DNA of 64,000 nt from Sinomicrobium oceani (lineage in GTDB: Bacteria; Bacteroidota; Bacteroidia; Flavobacteriales; Flavobacteriaceae). The first letter of the stretch is position 1, and every line of letters starts with the position of its first letter. The DNA is taken from the NCBI RefSeq assembly GCF_900119185.1, contig NZ_FPJE01000013.1, positions 116,795 through 180,794 on the forward strand, in the 5' to 3' direction. This document shows positions 25,312 to 34,856 of the stretch, one piece after another. Under the pieces are notes generated by a model. It was not told the DNA's origin and did not search any database. It saw nothing but the letters and a program-made list of their open reading frames with translations. Both the position numbers and the translations under genes were made by a program.

Positions 25312-28113
25312 ATGCATTGTAAATTTCTACTCATTGTAGTGGCTTCGTTTTGGGCCTCTATTGCTTTTTCACAAAACACCATAGAGATCAAAGGTAAAAT
25401 TGTGGATGCCATGGACCAGTCTCCGCTCGAATCTGCAACCGTGTATATTTCTTCCCAGAAAGACTCTACGGTACTGGACTATACCATCAGCAACCTGTCC
25501 GGTACATTTTCGCTCGAAGTCCGAAAAACTGCAGAACCGGCATATATTAAAATATCATTTATAGGCTACCGTTTATATTCCAGAGCTCTGGAAAACCTCA
25601 ATGATCCGATCGATCTTGGCGTTATCCAGCTCCGGGAAAATGTCGACGAACTCTCGGAAGTCGTAGTCGAGGGAGAAGCGGCTCCGATACAAATAAAAAA
25701 AGATACGCTGGAGTTTAATGCAACCTCCTTTAAGGTTCGTCCCGATGCTAACGTTGAAACCTTACTGAAACAGCTTCCCGGTGTGGAAGTAGCCTCGGAC
25801 GGAAAGATTACGGTAAATGGTAAAGAAGTTAATAAAGTTCTCGTAGACGGAAAGCCCTTTTTTGGAAATGACGGACAGATTGCCACGAAGAACCTGCCTT
25901 CGGATATTATTGATAAAATACAGGTATCGGACACCAAAACCAAAGAAGAAGAGCTCTCCGGAGAGGATGCGAGTTCCGACGAAAAAACCATTAACCTCAC
26001 CATTAAAGAAGGTAAAAACAAGGGATACTTCGGGCGGGCCACAGGAGGTTACGGCACGGACGACCGCTATGAAGCCAATCTGTTTGTCAATTACTTCAAC
26101 GGCAGTCAGCGTGTCAGCCTGCTCGGGGGAAGTAATAATATAAATAGTGTAGGGTTTTCGATGGATGAGATATTCGATGCTATGGGAGGCGGACGAAATG
26201 TCTGGGGCAACAGCGGAGGCGGCATCAATGTTAACGGCGTATCTTTCGGGTCTACCGGATCGGGAATTACGACCTCTCATCTCGGAGGGCTTACCTTCGC
26301 AGACGATCTTTTAAACAAGAAGATGGAAACCGATGCAAGCTATTTCTTTACACAAACCAACCGCGAAAATGACAACCGTACGGAACAAACCAACCTGACC
26401 CCGGAAGGTGAATTTACTTCCAATTCGGAAAGTTCTACGGAAAACGAATCGAGGGATCATAATTTCAATGCCAATTTCGAGTACAAAATCGATTCCCTGA
26501 CCTCTATAGGGTTCTCCCCTACCATAACACGTACGGATTCGGACTTCAATTCGAACCAGACCCAGTTTTCTGTAGATGAAAACGGAGACCTGCTCAATGA
26601 AAGCGAATCTGTAAACAACAGTTCAAGCACCAGAAAATCATTTCGTTCCGACCTTTTCGTAGTCAGAAGGTTTAACAAAAAAGGCAGGTACATGAATTTG
26701 CGGTTCGGCAATAATAATTCTTCCGACGGTTCGGAAGGGATAAACCGGTCGTCAACGATCTTTTACCAGAATGACGATCCGGATGATATCCGTAACCAGA
26801 AAGAGATCAATGACAACCAGACCGATAATTATAACCTGAACCTGAGATATACCGAACCCATCACAGACTCACTGAGCCTGACCGGGGAAGTGAGTTACGA
26901 AAATAACAAATCGACAAACAACAGGGAAACATTCAATTTTGAAGAAGCTACGGATGATTATACGGGACGTAATGATCCGCTCTCCAACTTTATCGAATCC
27001 AAAACCAATACCCTGACCCCGGAAATCGGTTTACGGCTCAGAAAAAGCAAGATACACGCCCGTTTGAATCTCGGGACCAACATTACGGATTATGACAATA
27101 CCTCCCTTTACCTGGGAGAACAGACCAAACTCAAGGAACAATACATCTATCCTTCGGTACGTGCCAACCTCCGTTATGACCTTTCCAAGGGAAAATCTTT
27201 TTTCGTCAACTACAACTATCGGGTAAACCTGCCATCGGCTTCCCAGTTACTTCCCGTAGAGGATTTATCGAACCCTTTGAGCACGACCATAGGTAACCCG
27301 GACCTCGATCCTACCCGCGGGCATTCGGTTTATTTCAACTATAACAATTACGATTTTGCCAAAAGAACCGGTTTTTTTGCCTATGGTAACCTGAGTTATG
27401 ACGAAAACAAGATCGTAAATGTCACTACTTTTGATGAAAACTTCAAAAGGACCACCACATTCCAGAACCTTAACGGCACGTATAGCGCCATGTTGGGTAT
27501 GAACTGGAACACAAGCAAAAAGAAAGAAGAACACACCTTTAAATATCGTGTGGGGATCAATAGCAACCTGTCCATGAACCGGGGAATTACCAACAATGAA
27601 AAGTTCCAGGCCCATAATCTGAGCCTGAGCCCTTCGGCCGCATTCACCTGGGAATACAGCGAACTGTTCACCCTGGAACCCAGTTACGGATTTAGCTATA
27701 ACGAATCGAGATATACCAATTATACCATAGACCGGACATCTAACTTCCGCCATTCCTTTAAAATACTGACGACTTCATACTGGCCGAAAAATATCGTTTT
27801 CGGAAATGATTTTGGTTACACCTACAACTCTAATATCGCCGATGGTTTCCGGAAATCATTCTGGCTGTGGAACAGCAGTATCGGGTATAATTTCATGAAG
27901 GACAAAATGACTTTCAAAGTCAAGGTATATGACCTGCTCGACCAGAATGTAGGTACGATGCGAAACATTACGGATTCTTACATACAGGATGTGGAAAACA
28001 CAGTGTTAAAACGGTATGTCATGTTCTCCCTGAGTTGTAAACTGGACAAGTTCGGGGGTAAAAAAGAAGGTCCGGGAGGACGCAGGGGTCGTGGAAGGTT
28101 CCGGGGATTCTAA
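25312..28113 (+). CDS. Outer-membrane beta-barrel protein (TonB-dependent-receptor-like, OMP_b-brl_3 type)
   Basis: A 933-residue outer-membrane protein. A signal peptide (residues ~1-21, ending AFSQ) is followed by a carboxypeptidase-regulatory-like domain (~25-110; GKIVDAMDQSPLESATVYI), a plug-like domain (VETLLKQLPGVEVASDGKITVNG) and a long barrel rich in Asn/Ser loops. The end is unusual: after the last strand comes a Gly/Arg tail (GPGGRRGRGRFRGF). It lacks a SusD partner. Related proteins have no agreed substrate. It is monocistronic with a terminator at 28155. Confidence 0.92.
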   Translation: MHCKFLLIVVASFWASIAFSQNTIEIKGKIVDAMDQSPLESATVYISSQKDSTVLDYTISNLSGTFSLEVRKTAEPAYIKISFIGYRLYSRALENLNDPIDLGVIQLRENVDELSEVVVEGEAAPIQIKKDTLEFNATSFKVRPDANVETLLKQLPGVEVASDGKITVNGKEVNKVLVDGKPFFGNDGQIATKNLPSDIIDKIQVSDTKTKEEELSGEDASSDEKTINLTIKEGKNKGYFGRATGGYGTDDRYEANLFVNYFNGSQRVSLLGGSNNINSVGFSMDEIFDAMGGGRNVWGNSGGGINVNGVSFGSTGSGITTSHLGGLTFADDLLNKKMETDASYFFTQTNRENDNRTEQTNLTPEGEFTSNSESSTENESRDHNFNANFEYKIDSLTSIGFSPTITRTDSDFNSNQTQFSVDENGDLLNESESVNNSSSTRKSFRSDLFVVRRFNKKGRYMNLRFGNNNSSDGSEGINRSSTIFYQNDDPDDIRNQKEINDNQTDNYNLNLRYTEPITDSLSLTGEVSYENNKSTNNRETFNFEEATDDYTGRNDPLSNFIESKTNTLTPEIGLRLRKSKIHARLNLGTNITDYDNTSLYLGEQTKLKEQYIYPSVRANLRYDLSKGKSFFVNYNYRVNLPSASQLLPVEDLSNPLSTTIGNPDLDPTRGHSVYFNYNNYDFAKRTGFFAYGNLSYDENKIVNVTTFDENFKRTTTFQNLNGTYSAMLGMNWNTSKKKEEHTFKYRVGINSNLSMNRGITNNEKFQAHNLSLSPSAAFTWEYSELFTLEPSYGFSYNESRYTNYTIDRTSNFRHSFKILTTSYWPKNIVFGNDFGYTYNSNIADGFRKSFWLWNSSIGYNFMKDKMTFKVKVYDLLDQNVGTMRNITDSYIQDVENTVLKRYVMFSLSCKLDKFGGKKEGPGGRRGRGRFRGF

Positions 28114-28154
28114 ACGGACGGGAATAAAAAAAAGAGTTCCGAATATCATATTTG

Positions 28155-28206
28155 AAGCTGCCTGAAACAGGGTCATAAGATCCTGCCCACAGGCAGCTTT
28201 TTATTT
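28155..28206 (+). terminator. Rho-independent terminator after the beta-barrel gene
   Basis: AAGCTGCCTG pairs with CAGGCAGCTT over 10 bp; the 25-base interior can form a second short stem (CAGG/CCTG). A T-rich run TTTTTATTTTT follows. It is 41 bases after the stop codon. Confidence 0.85.
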
Positions 28207-28377
28207 TTACAGGATACCTTATTACCAGCACAGGCTGAACCCGGGTTTTGGCAAACTCAGAACAGGCTGACGGAATTCCGCCGTTTGTCGCTTCCCATTG
28301 TCAAAACGGGATGCTTTTCGGGCTTTTATTTTGCATTTTAATATCGGATAAAACTTTTAAAACCACAAACGATTTTA

Positions 28378-28385
28378 TACCTTTG
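28378..28385 (+). promoter_or_regulatory. Candidate -7 box for the Fic gene
   Basis: TACCTTTG fits TAnnTTTG and ends 4 bases before the Fic ATG. If used, the transcript would be leaderless or nearly so. No -33 element is evident. Confidence 0.3.
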
Positions 28386-28389
28386 AGGT

Positions 28390-29346
28390 ATGTGGGAGAT
28401 TGACAAAACATACCGTAACGATTTGCAGGAAGTCTTTGACAGACTTTTAGAAAAAAAGGAAGTCCTCCAGAATCAACGTCACTTACCTGCTGTTGCCCTG
28501 CGCAAAATCCGCGAAAGCCTCATGATCGAGTGGACATACAATTCCAACAGTATAGAAGGAAACACCCTTAGTCTCCGCGAGACACAAATGGTTCTTCAGG
28601 AAGACATTACCATAAAAGGAAAATCGCTGCGCGAACACTTCGAGGCCAAGAACCACGAAAGTGCCATAAACCACTTATACAAGCTTGCCGAAGGCACATC
28701 GTCTCCTTTGAGCAGTTCCGAGTTGTTATCGCTTCACGGGTATATACTGCGCAGTATCGAAGACGAATGTGCGGGCCGTCTTCGCAACGGAGGGGTTCGT
28801 ATCTCCGGGGCCAATTTTACACCTCCTAATGCCAGAAAAGTTCCGGACCTGGTCGAAGAGCTTATTACCTTCGTGAAAACAAATCCGGAAGCACTCAACG
28901 ATATAGAGCTCGCTACTGTTTTTCATCACAAATTCGTATGGATACACCCGTTTTTCGACGGCAACGGCAGAACCGTTCGTCTGGCTATGAATCTCCTGCT
29001 CATGCGCAAGGGGTTTCCTCCTGCCATCATCCTCAAAAACGATCACAAAAAATATTATGAGGCTCTCAACCAGGCCAACCGGGGAAAATATCACAAATTG
29101 ATGTTACTCGTCTCACAAGCCCTCGAACGCACCTTGAATATTTATATCGGCGCATTACCGGGCAGTGATTACGAATATAAAGAAATATCCGACCTTGTCG
29201 AAGAAGAAAATATGCCCTACGGGCAGGAATACATCAGCCTGCTTGCACGGCAGGGTAAGATAGATGCTTATAAAGAAGGCAGAAACTGGCTTACCACCAA
29301 AGAAGCCGTACAGCAATATATAGCTCGTAGAAAAAGAAAACGCTGA
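28390..29346 (+). CDS. Fic-family protein (probable AMPylator, class II, self-inhibited)
   Basis: A 318-residue Fic protein. The catalytic loop HPFFDGNGR is at residues 186-194 with the active His186 and metal-binding Asp190. An N-terminal inhibitory helix motif S-x-x-x-E-G (Ser52-Glu56-Gly57) marks a class II enzyme whose Glu blocks ATP until relieved. The N-terminal segment matches the Fic N-domain and the C-terminal ~50 residues look like a small winged-helix or HTH (YISLLARQGKIDAYKEGRNWLT). Such proteins transfer AMP to hydroxyl side chains. The target is unknown. No antitoxin gene is adjacent, as expected when inhibition is built in. Confidence 0.94.
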   Translation: MWEIDKTYRNDLQEVFDRLLEKKEVLQNQRHLPAVALRKIRESLMIEWTYNSNSIEGNTLSLRETQMVLQEDITIKGKSLREHFEAKNHESAINHLYKLAEGTSSPLSSSELLSLHGYILRSIEDECAGRLRNGGVRISGANFTPPNARKVPDLVEELITFVKTNPEALNDIELATVFHHKFVWIHPFFDGNGRTVRLAMNLLLMRKGFPPAIILKNDHKKYYEALNQANRGKYHKLMLLVSQALERTLNIYIGALPGSDYEYKEISDLVEEENMPYGQEYISLLARQGKIDAYKEGRNWLTTKEAVQQYIARRKRKR

Positions 29347-29365
29347 CCTCAGAAGATCAGCGTTT
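29338..29365. terminator. Bidirectional terminator between Fic and ferredoxin genes
   Basis: AAACGCTGA and TCAGCGTTT form a 9-bp stem that includes the Fic stop codon. On the minus strand it is followed by TTTTCTTTTT, so it mainly serves the convergent ferredoxin gene; the plus-strand T run is short. Confidence 0.65.
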
Positions 29366-29391
29366 ATCATATAGTACAGTAATACAACTCC

Positions 29392-29901
<510 letters not shown>

Positions 29902-29909
29902 TTAAGCCT

Positions 29910-30971
29910 ATGCATGTACTGCAAAAAAACATAGACGCTTTTGTTAAATTGGGGGCATTTCTCGAACAGTTCTGTGATACTACACCTGTCAGAAAAGAAG
30001 GTATTGCCAATAACGATATGTTTTATGATGGTTTTCTGCACCAGTTAAAACTTGCCGAAGAGCACAACGGATGGTTTATCCGGGAAAACCTGTCTTTTGC
30101 CATGAAGCAATGGAGCCTGGCCCTGACCCGGGAACATCTCCTGGAGTGGCTTTCGGGATATGATACCCGCCACATAACCCCTAACCGTGTGGCTGTAATT
30201 ATGGCGGGAAATATTCCCCTGGTAGGGTTTCACGATTTTCTGGCGGTTCTCCTGCTCGGACATTCGGTAGTGGTAAAACAGTCGTCCAATGACAGGCACT
30301 TGTTGCCTTACCTTTCGAAGTACCTGGAATACGCAGAGCCGACATTAAAAGGCCGGATCTCATTCACCGAGGATAAACTCGAAAATTTTGATGCGGTCAT
30401 AGCTACGGGAAGTGATAATACCGCACGGTATTTTGAATATTACTTCGGAAAAAAACCGAATATTATCCGGCGAAACAGAAATTCTGTCGCTGTCCTCACC
30501 GGTAAGGAAACCCCGGAAGAACTCAAGGCCCTCGGGGAAGACATCTTTCGTTATTTCGGCCTTGGTTGCCGGAATGTCTCCAAGATATTTGTCCCGGAAC
30601 AGTATAATTTCGATCAGTTTTTCAAGGCTATATACGCCTATCGCGATATTATTGAAATCCCCAAATACGCCAATAACTACGACTATAATAAGGCCGTGTA
30701 CCTGATGAGCCTTTTTGAGATGCTCGAAAACGGGTTCCTGATGCTCAAAGAGGACGAAGGCTATGCTTCTCCGATTGCGACCCTATTTTATGAAACCTAT
30801 GAGAACGGGCAGGAATTAAAGAAAAAACTGGAGGTCGATTCGGAGAAAATACAATGTGTGGTTTCTAATGGGTTTATCACGGGAGAGACAGGTTTCGGAA
30901 ACACGCAAAAACCTGCATTATCAGATTATGCGGACGGTGTTGACACTATTGAATTCCTGTTAAGAATATAA
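29910..30971 (+). CDS. Acyl-CoA reductase (LuxC-like)
   Basis: A 353-residue member of the aldehyde-dehydrogenase-like LuxC family. The nucleotide-binding region shows VAVIMAGNIPLVGFHDF (residues 94-110) and the likely catalytic thiol is Cys220 in FGLGCRNVSK. LuxC reduces acyl-CoA or acyl-enzyme to aldehyde using NADPH; no lux genes are here, so a non-luminous role such as lipid or aldehyde metabolism is expected. It is divergent from the ferredoxin and lies 86 bases before serC on the same strand. Confidence 0.87.
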   Translation: MHVLQKNIDAFVKLGAFLEQFCDTTPVRKEGIANNDMFYDGFLHQLKLAEEHNGWFIRENLSFAMKQWSLALTREHLLEWLSGYDTRHITPNRVAVIMAGNIPLVGFHDFLAVLLLGHSVVVKQSSNDRHLLPYLSKYLEYAEPTLKGRISFTEDKLENFDAVIATGSDNTARYFEYYFGKKPNIIRRNRNSVAVLTGKETPEELKALGEDIFRYFGLGCRNVSKIFVPEQYNFDQFFKAIYAYRDIIEIPKYANNYDYNKAVYLMSLFEMLENGFLMLKEDEGYASPIATLFYETYENGQELKKKLEVDSEKIQCVVSNGFITGETGFGNTQKPALSDYADGVDTIEFLLRI

Positions 30972-31057
30972 CAAATATTTATCGTTTTTATAACTGTTTT
31001 TCCTCGTAATTTTAGCATTTTTGCATAGAACATTCAACACAACATTGTCAAATCCAC

Positions 31058-32128
31058 ATGATGAAAAAACACAATTTTAGCGCAGGTCCCTGCGTGCTTC
31101 CTCAGGAGGTACTCAAAAAAGCCTCAGAAGCAGTTATCAATTTCAACGGTTTAGACCTTTCCCTGATAGAAATCTCCCACAGGAGTAAAGATTTTATAGA
31201 AGTTATGGAGAATGCCCGTTCCCTGGCCATCGAATTGTTAGGCCTGGAAGGAAAGGGATATAAAGCACTTTTTCTGCAGGGAGGTGCCAGCCTTGAATTT
31301 TTGATGGTTGCTTACAATCTGCTGGAGAAAAAAGCCGCTTACCTGAATACCGGTACATGGAGTAGCAAGGCCCTCAAAGAGGCCAAGTTTCTGGGGGAAG
31401 TCGCAGAGGTAGCTTCGTCCAAGGATGCCAACTTCAATTATATCCCAAAAGGATATACGATTCCCGAAGATGCGGACTATTTCCATTGCACCAGCAACAA
31501 CACTATTTTCGGAACACAGATCAAGGACTTCCCGCAAACCGCTGTGCCGTTGGTTTGTGACATGAGTTCGGATATCTTCTCCAGACAACTCGATTTTTCA
31601 AAATTTGACCTGATCTATGCCGGTGCCCAGAAAAACATGGGGCCTGCAGGAACCACTCTTGTGGTTGTTAAAGAAGAAGTTTTAGGCAAAGTATCGCGTG
31701 CCATTCCATCCATGCTCGATTATAAAGTTCACCTGGATAAAGACAGTATGTTCAACACCCCTCCTGTATTTGCCGTTTACGTTTCCATGCTTACCCTGCA
31801 ATGGCTCAAAGATCTGGGAGGTATCGCTGCTATTGAAAAAATCAACAACGAAAAAGCCTCACTGGTGTACAATGAAATAGACCGCAACCCGCTTTTCAAA
31901 GGTTTTGCAGCCAGAGAAGACAGAAGTTCGATGAATGCAACCTTCAACCTTGTCGACGAAGCGCATAAAGATGCCTTTGATGCGTTGTGGAAAGGAGCCG
32001 GCATCAACGGTCTTAACGGTCACCGAAGTGTAGGAGGATATCGTGCATCCATGTACAATGCGCTTTCCGTAGAAAGTGCCAAAGTACTGGTAGAAACTAT
32101 GCAGGAACTGGAGAAAAAAGTCGGGTAA
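31058..32128 (+). CDS. serC: Phosphoserine aminotransferase
   Basis: A 356-residue class V aminotransferase. The N-terminal NFSAGPCVLP motif and the PLP-binding Lys192 in YAGAQKNMGPAG are diagnostic, as is HRSVGGYRASMYNAL near the C-terminus. It converts 3-phosphohydroxypyruvate to phosphoserine. The second Met (31061) is an equally possible start. serA follows by 65 bases, giving two steps of serine synthesis in one transcript; serB is not in the window. Confidence 0.97.
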   Translation: MMKKHNFSAGPCVLPQEVLKKASEAVINFNGLDLSLIEISHRSKDFIEVMENARSLAIELLGLEGKGYKALFLQGGASLEFLMVAYNLLEKKAAYLNTGTWSSKALKEAKFLGEVAEVASSKDANFNYIPKGYTIPEDADYFHCTSNNTIFGTQIKDFPQTAVPLVCDMSSDIFSRQLDFSKFDLIYAGAQKNMGPAGTTLVVVKEEVLGKVSRAIPSMLDYKVHLDKDSMFNTPPVFAVYVSMLTLQWLKDLGGIAAIEKINNEKASLVYNEIDRNPLFKGFAAREDRSSMNATFNLVDEAHKDAFDALWKGAGINGLNGHRSVGGYRASMYNALSVESAKVLVETMQELEKKVG

Positions 32129-32193
32129 CCCTATCGTAAACAACCCTTATTAAAATTTCATTCCCGTTTGCCGGGAATACAAAAAAAAGAGAT

Positions 32194-33156
32194 ATGAAAG
32201 TATTAGCTAATGACGGAATTTCAAAAAGCGGAGTTGAAGCTCTTGAAAAAGCAGGTTTCGAGGTCATCACAACCAAGGTAGCTCAGGAACAGCTCATCCC
32301 TTATATCAACGAAAACAAAATCGATGTTATCCTGGTGCGTTCGGCTACCAAGGTGAGAAAAGATATGATCGATGCCTGCAGCAGCATCAAAGTTATCGGA
32401 CGTGGTGGTGTAGGTATGGACAACATCGATGTGGAATACGCAAGGTCCAAGGGACTCAGCGTTATCAATACTCCGGCTTCCTCATCGCAATCTGTTGCAG
32501 AGCTTGTTTTTGCACACCTTTACGGCGGAGTACGTTTCTTATACGATGCCAACCGCAATATGCCGCTGGAAGGCGAAACCAAATTTGCCCAGCTCAAGAA
32601 GGCATACGCAGGCGGTACGGAACTCCGCGGTAAGACCCTGGGGATCGTAGGTCTGGGACGTATTGGTATCGAAGTAGCCAAAATAGCTATCGGGGTAGGT
32701 ATGAAAGTTATAGCTGCCGATAAATTTGTAGATAAAGCGGATGTTATTGTCGACTTTTTCGACGGACAGTCTGTAAAGGTAGAAGTAAAAACACAACCGC
32801 TCGAAGAGGTTTACAGGCAATCTGACTTTATTACCCTGCATGTTCCGGCTCAGAAGGAATATGTGATCGGTAAAAAAGAACTCGCCCTGATGAAGGACGG
32901 TGTGGCTATCGTCAACGCTTCCCGCGGAGGTGTTGTGGATGAGGTTGCCCTGGTAAGTGCCCTGGACAGCGGTAAAGTATCTTTTGCGGGACTTGACGTG
33001 TTTGAAAACGAGCCTACACCTGAAATAAAGATATTGATGCACTCCAAAATCTCCCTGACTCCTCACATCGGAGCTGCCACTAATGAGGCACAGGACAGAA
33101 TAGGAACAGAACTGGCACAACAAATAATAAGCATTTTAAAGTCAGAAACGGTCTAA
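32194..33156 (+). CDS. serA: D-3-phosphoglycerate dehydrogenase (short form)
   Basis: A 320-residue D-2-hydroxyacid dehydrogenase. The NAD-binding GLGRIG motif is at residues 153-158, and the catalytic Arg (NASRGGVVDE), Glu (FENEPTPE) and His (LTPHIGAATNEA) are all present. It lacks the C-terminal ACT domain, so feedback by serine through that domain is not expected. The serA call rests on the serC neighbour. A terminator follows at 33182. Confidence 0.93.
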   Translation: MKVLANDGISKSGVEALEKAGFEVITTKVAQEQLIPYINENKIDVILVRSATKVRKDMIDACSSIKVIGRGGVGMDNIDVEYARSKGLSVINTPASSSQSVAELVFAHLYGGVRFLYDANRNMPLEGETKFAQLKKAYAGGTELRGKTLGIVGLGRIGIEVAKIAIGVGMKVIAADKFVDKADVIVDFFDGQSVKVEVKTQPLEEVYRQSDFITLHVPAQKEYVIGKKELALMKDGVAIVNASRGGVVDEVALVSALDSGKVSFAGLDVFENEPTPEIKILMHSKISLTPHIGAATNEAQDRIGTELAQQIISILKSETV

Positions 33157-33181
33157 TTATCGATTTTCCGGTAATTCCTGC

Positions 33182-33214
33182 AAATCCTTCCACGCCTTGT
33201 GGGAGGATTTTTTT
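33182..33214 (+). terminator. Rho-independent terminator after serA
   Basis: AAATCCTTCCAC pairs with GTGGGAGGATTT over 12 positions (one G-T) around a GCCTT loop, followed by seven T. It ends the serC-serA transcript. Confidence 0.9.
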
Positions 33215-33257
33215 GTATATTTAGAATTCAATTTTTTAATCCTAAAATATACAAGCG

Positions 33258-33881
33258 ATGAAGAATATAACTGATTTACTGAATGGTGATCTCGGAAAAC
33301 AGATCATCCGTGGGGTGAGCGATGAAGCCGGGACTTCGGAAAAGGAAACTTCCGGTGTGCTGGATCTCGCCTTACCGGTGTTGATGGGCGCCCTGCAAAA
33401 AAACGCATCTTCACCCGAAGGAGCTGCCAATATTCTGGGCGCTATTTCCGGAAGCAAACACTCCGGCAGTATTCTCGAAAACCTCGGTGGTTTTTTCGGG
33501 GGTGGAGTCGATAAGGAAGACCAACAGGACGGAGAAGGTATTTTATCACATATCCTCGGTACCAAACAAACTGCAACAGAGCAAGCCATCAGTCAAAAAA
33601 CCGGTGTAAATATCGGTACTGTGAGCAAGATCATAAAGATAGCTGCACCGATACTTATGGGATATCTCGGACAACAGGCAAGAAAACAAAATGTCAGCTC
33701 TTCAGACGGACTTTCCGGGCTTTTGGGGAACCTTCTGGGCGGACAGTCTTCAGCAAAGCAAAACCTCCTCACTTCGATACTCGATGCCGACGGTGACGGC
33801 AGTGTTATAGATGATATTACAGGGATGGCTCTCGGTGGCAAAAAAAACGGCGGATTACTGGACGGACTGTTTGGCAAATAA
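33258..33881 (+). CDS. DUF937-domain protein
   Basis: A 207-residue protein of the DUF937 (YidB-like) family, with the hydrophobic helices LDLALPVLMGALQKNA and IKIAAPILMGYLGQQARKQ and Gly/Ser-rich linkers. The C-terminal half repeats the GGLLDGLFG-type pattern. Function is unknown; it has no signal peptide. It has its own promoter region after the serA terminator. Confidence 0.88.
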   Translation: MKNITDLLNGDLGKQIIRGVSDEAGTSEKETSGVLDLALPVLMGALQKNASSPEGAANILGAISGSKHSGSILENLGGFFGGGVDKEDQQDGEGILSHILGTKQTATEQAISQKTGVNIGTVSKIIKIAAPILMGYLGQQARKQNVSSSDGLSGLLGNLLGGQSSAKQNLLTSILDADGDGSVIDDITGMALGGKKNGGLLDGLFGK

Positions 33882-33901
33882 CGCTTCTTTTACATTTGTG
33901 A

Positions 33902-33951
33902 AATGACTTGGCAGGATATTATAAAGGATTTCTTTATAAAAGGAAGTCATT
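33902..33951. repeat. Nested inverted repeat after the DUF937 gene
   Basis: An outer stem AATGACTT/AAGTCATT encloses a perfect inner stem TTATAAAG/CTTTATAA with a GATTT loop. It begins 20 bases after the DUF937 stop. No clean T run follows at once, so it may be a weak terminator or an mRNA 3'-end stabiliser. Confidence 0.5.
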
Positions 33952-34008
33952 CGTTTTCTGTCTTTTTAAATTTTCAGTAACTTGAAAATTGTAAAATACC
34001 ATACAACG

Positions 34009-34716
34009 ATGAAAAACAAAACAGCATACATTACAGGTGGATCAAAAGGAATAGGACTCGGAATTGCGGAGGCATTGCTCCGCGAAGGCGTAAAGGTCGC
34101 TATTTCCTCCCGCAACAAAGACCAGGGAATGACCGCCATGAAGCGTATAACAGATAACAGCGATGCCTATCTCGTTATCGAATCGGACGTTACCGACTAC
34201 GCTTCGGAGCAGGCTGCGATAAAAAAGGTGATCGATACCTGGGGCACGCTGGATTATGTTATTGCCAATGCGGGTGTCGGGGTCTTTGCTCCTATCGACG
34301 AATTGGCTCCGGAAGACTGGAACCACACCATAGCTACCAACCTTACAGGAGTTTTCAATACGGTAAAAGCAGCGATTCCCGAACTAAAAAAAAGCAAAGG
34401 ATATATTGTTACCATAGCCAGTCTGGCCGGCACCAATTTCTTCGCCAAAGGCGCGGCCTATAATGCAAGTAAATTCGGGCTTGTAGGATTTTCGCAGGCC
34501 ATAATGCTCGATCTCCGTCCTTATGATGTCAAGGTCACCACCATTATGCCGGGATCAGTGGCCACTCATTTCAACGGTAATACCCCGGATGCTTCCGATA
34601 GCTGGAAAATACAACCCGAGGATATCGGGCAACTGGTCACAGACCTGCTCAAAATGCCGGCCAGGACACTCCCGAGCAAGATCGAAGTTCGCCCGAGCAA
34701 AACATCGAATAGTTGA
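34009..34716 (+). CDS. SDR-family 3-ketoacyl-ACP-reductase-like oxidoreductase
   Basis: A 235-residue short-chain dehydrogenase. TGGSKGIGLGIAE binds the cofactor, NAGVG and SLAGTN mark the core and catalytic Ser region, and YNASKFGLVGF holds the catalytic Tyr and Lys. The frame is open to 33982 but the SDR domain begins at ATG 34009. Substrate unknown; FabG-like annotation would be a guess. Confidence 0.92.
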   Translation: MKNKTAYITGGSKGIGLGIAEALLREGVKVAISSRNKDQGMTAMKRITDNSDAYLVIESDVTDYASEQAAIKKVIDTWGTLDYVIANAGVGVFAPIDELAPEDWNHTIATNLTGVFNTVKAAIPELKKSKGYIVTIASLAGTNFFAKGAAYNASKFGLVGFSQAIMLDLRPYDVKVTTIMPGSVATHFNGNTPDASDSWKIQPEDIGQLVTDLLKMPARTLPSKIEVRPSKTSNS

Positions 34717-34828
34717 TAAAATCCGACCGGTATCCTCCAACACATACAGATTTCCGGACCTTATACCCTGTTTTCCGGCTATTTTACCGGAAATCTGTTT
34801 TTACCCATGAAAATCCCGATTATCTTAA

Positions 34829-34836
34829 TATCTTTG
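34829..34836 (+). promoter_or_regulatory. Candidate -7 box for the rRNA methyltransferase gene
   Basis: TATCTTTG fits TAnnTTTG and lies 20 bases before the ATG at 34857. No convincing -33 element is seen. Confidence 0.4.
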
Positions 34837-34856
34837 CCGACTAATTTTTTTCACCT

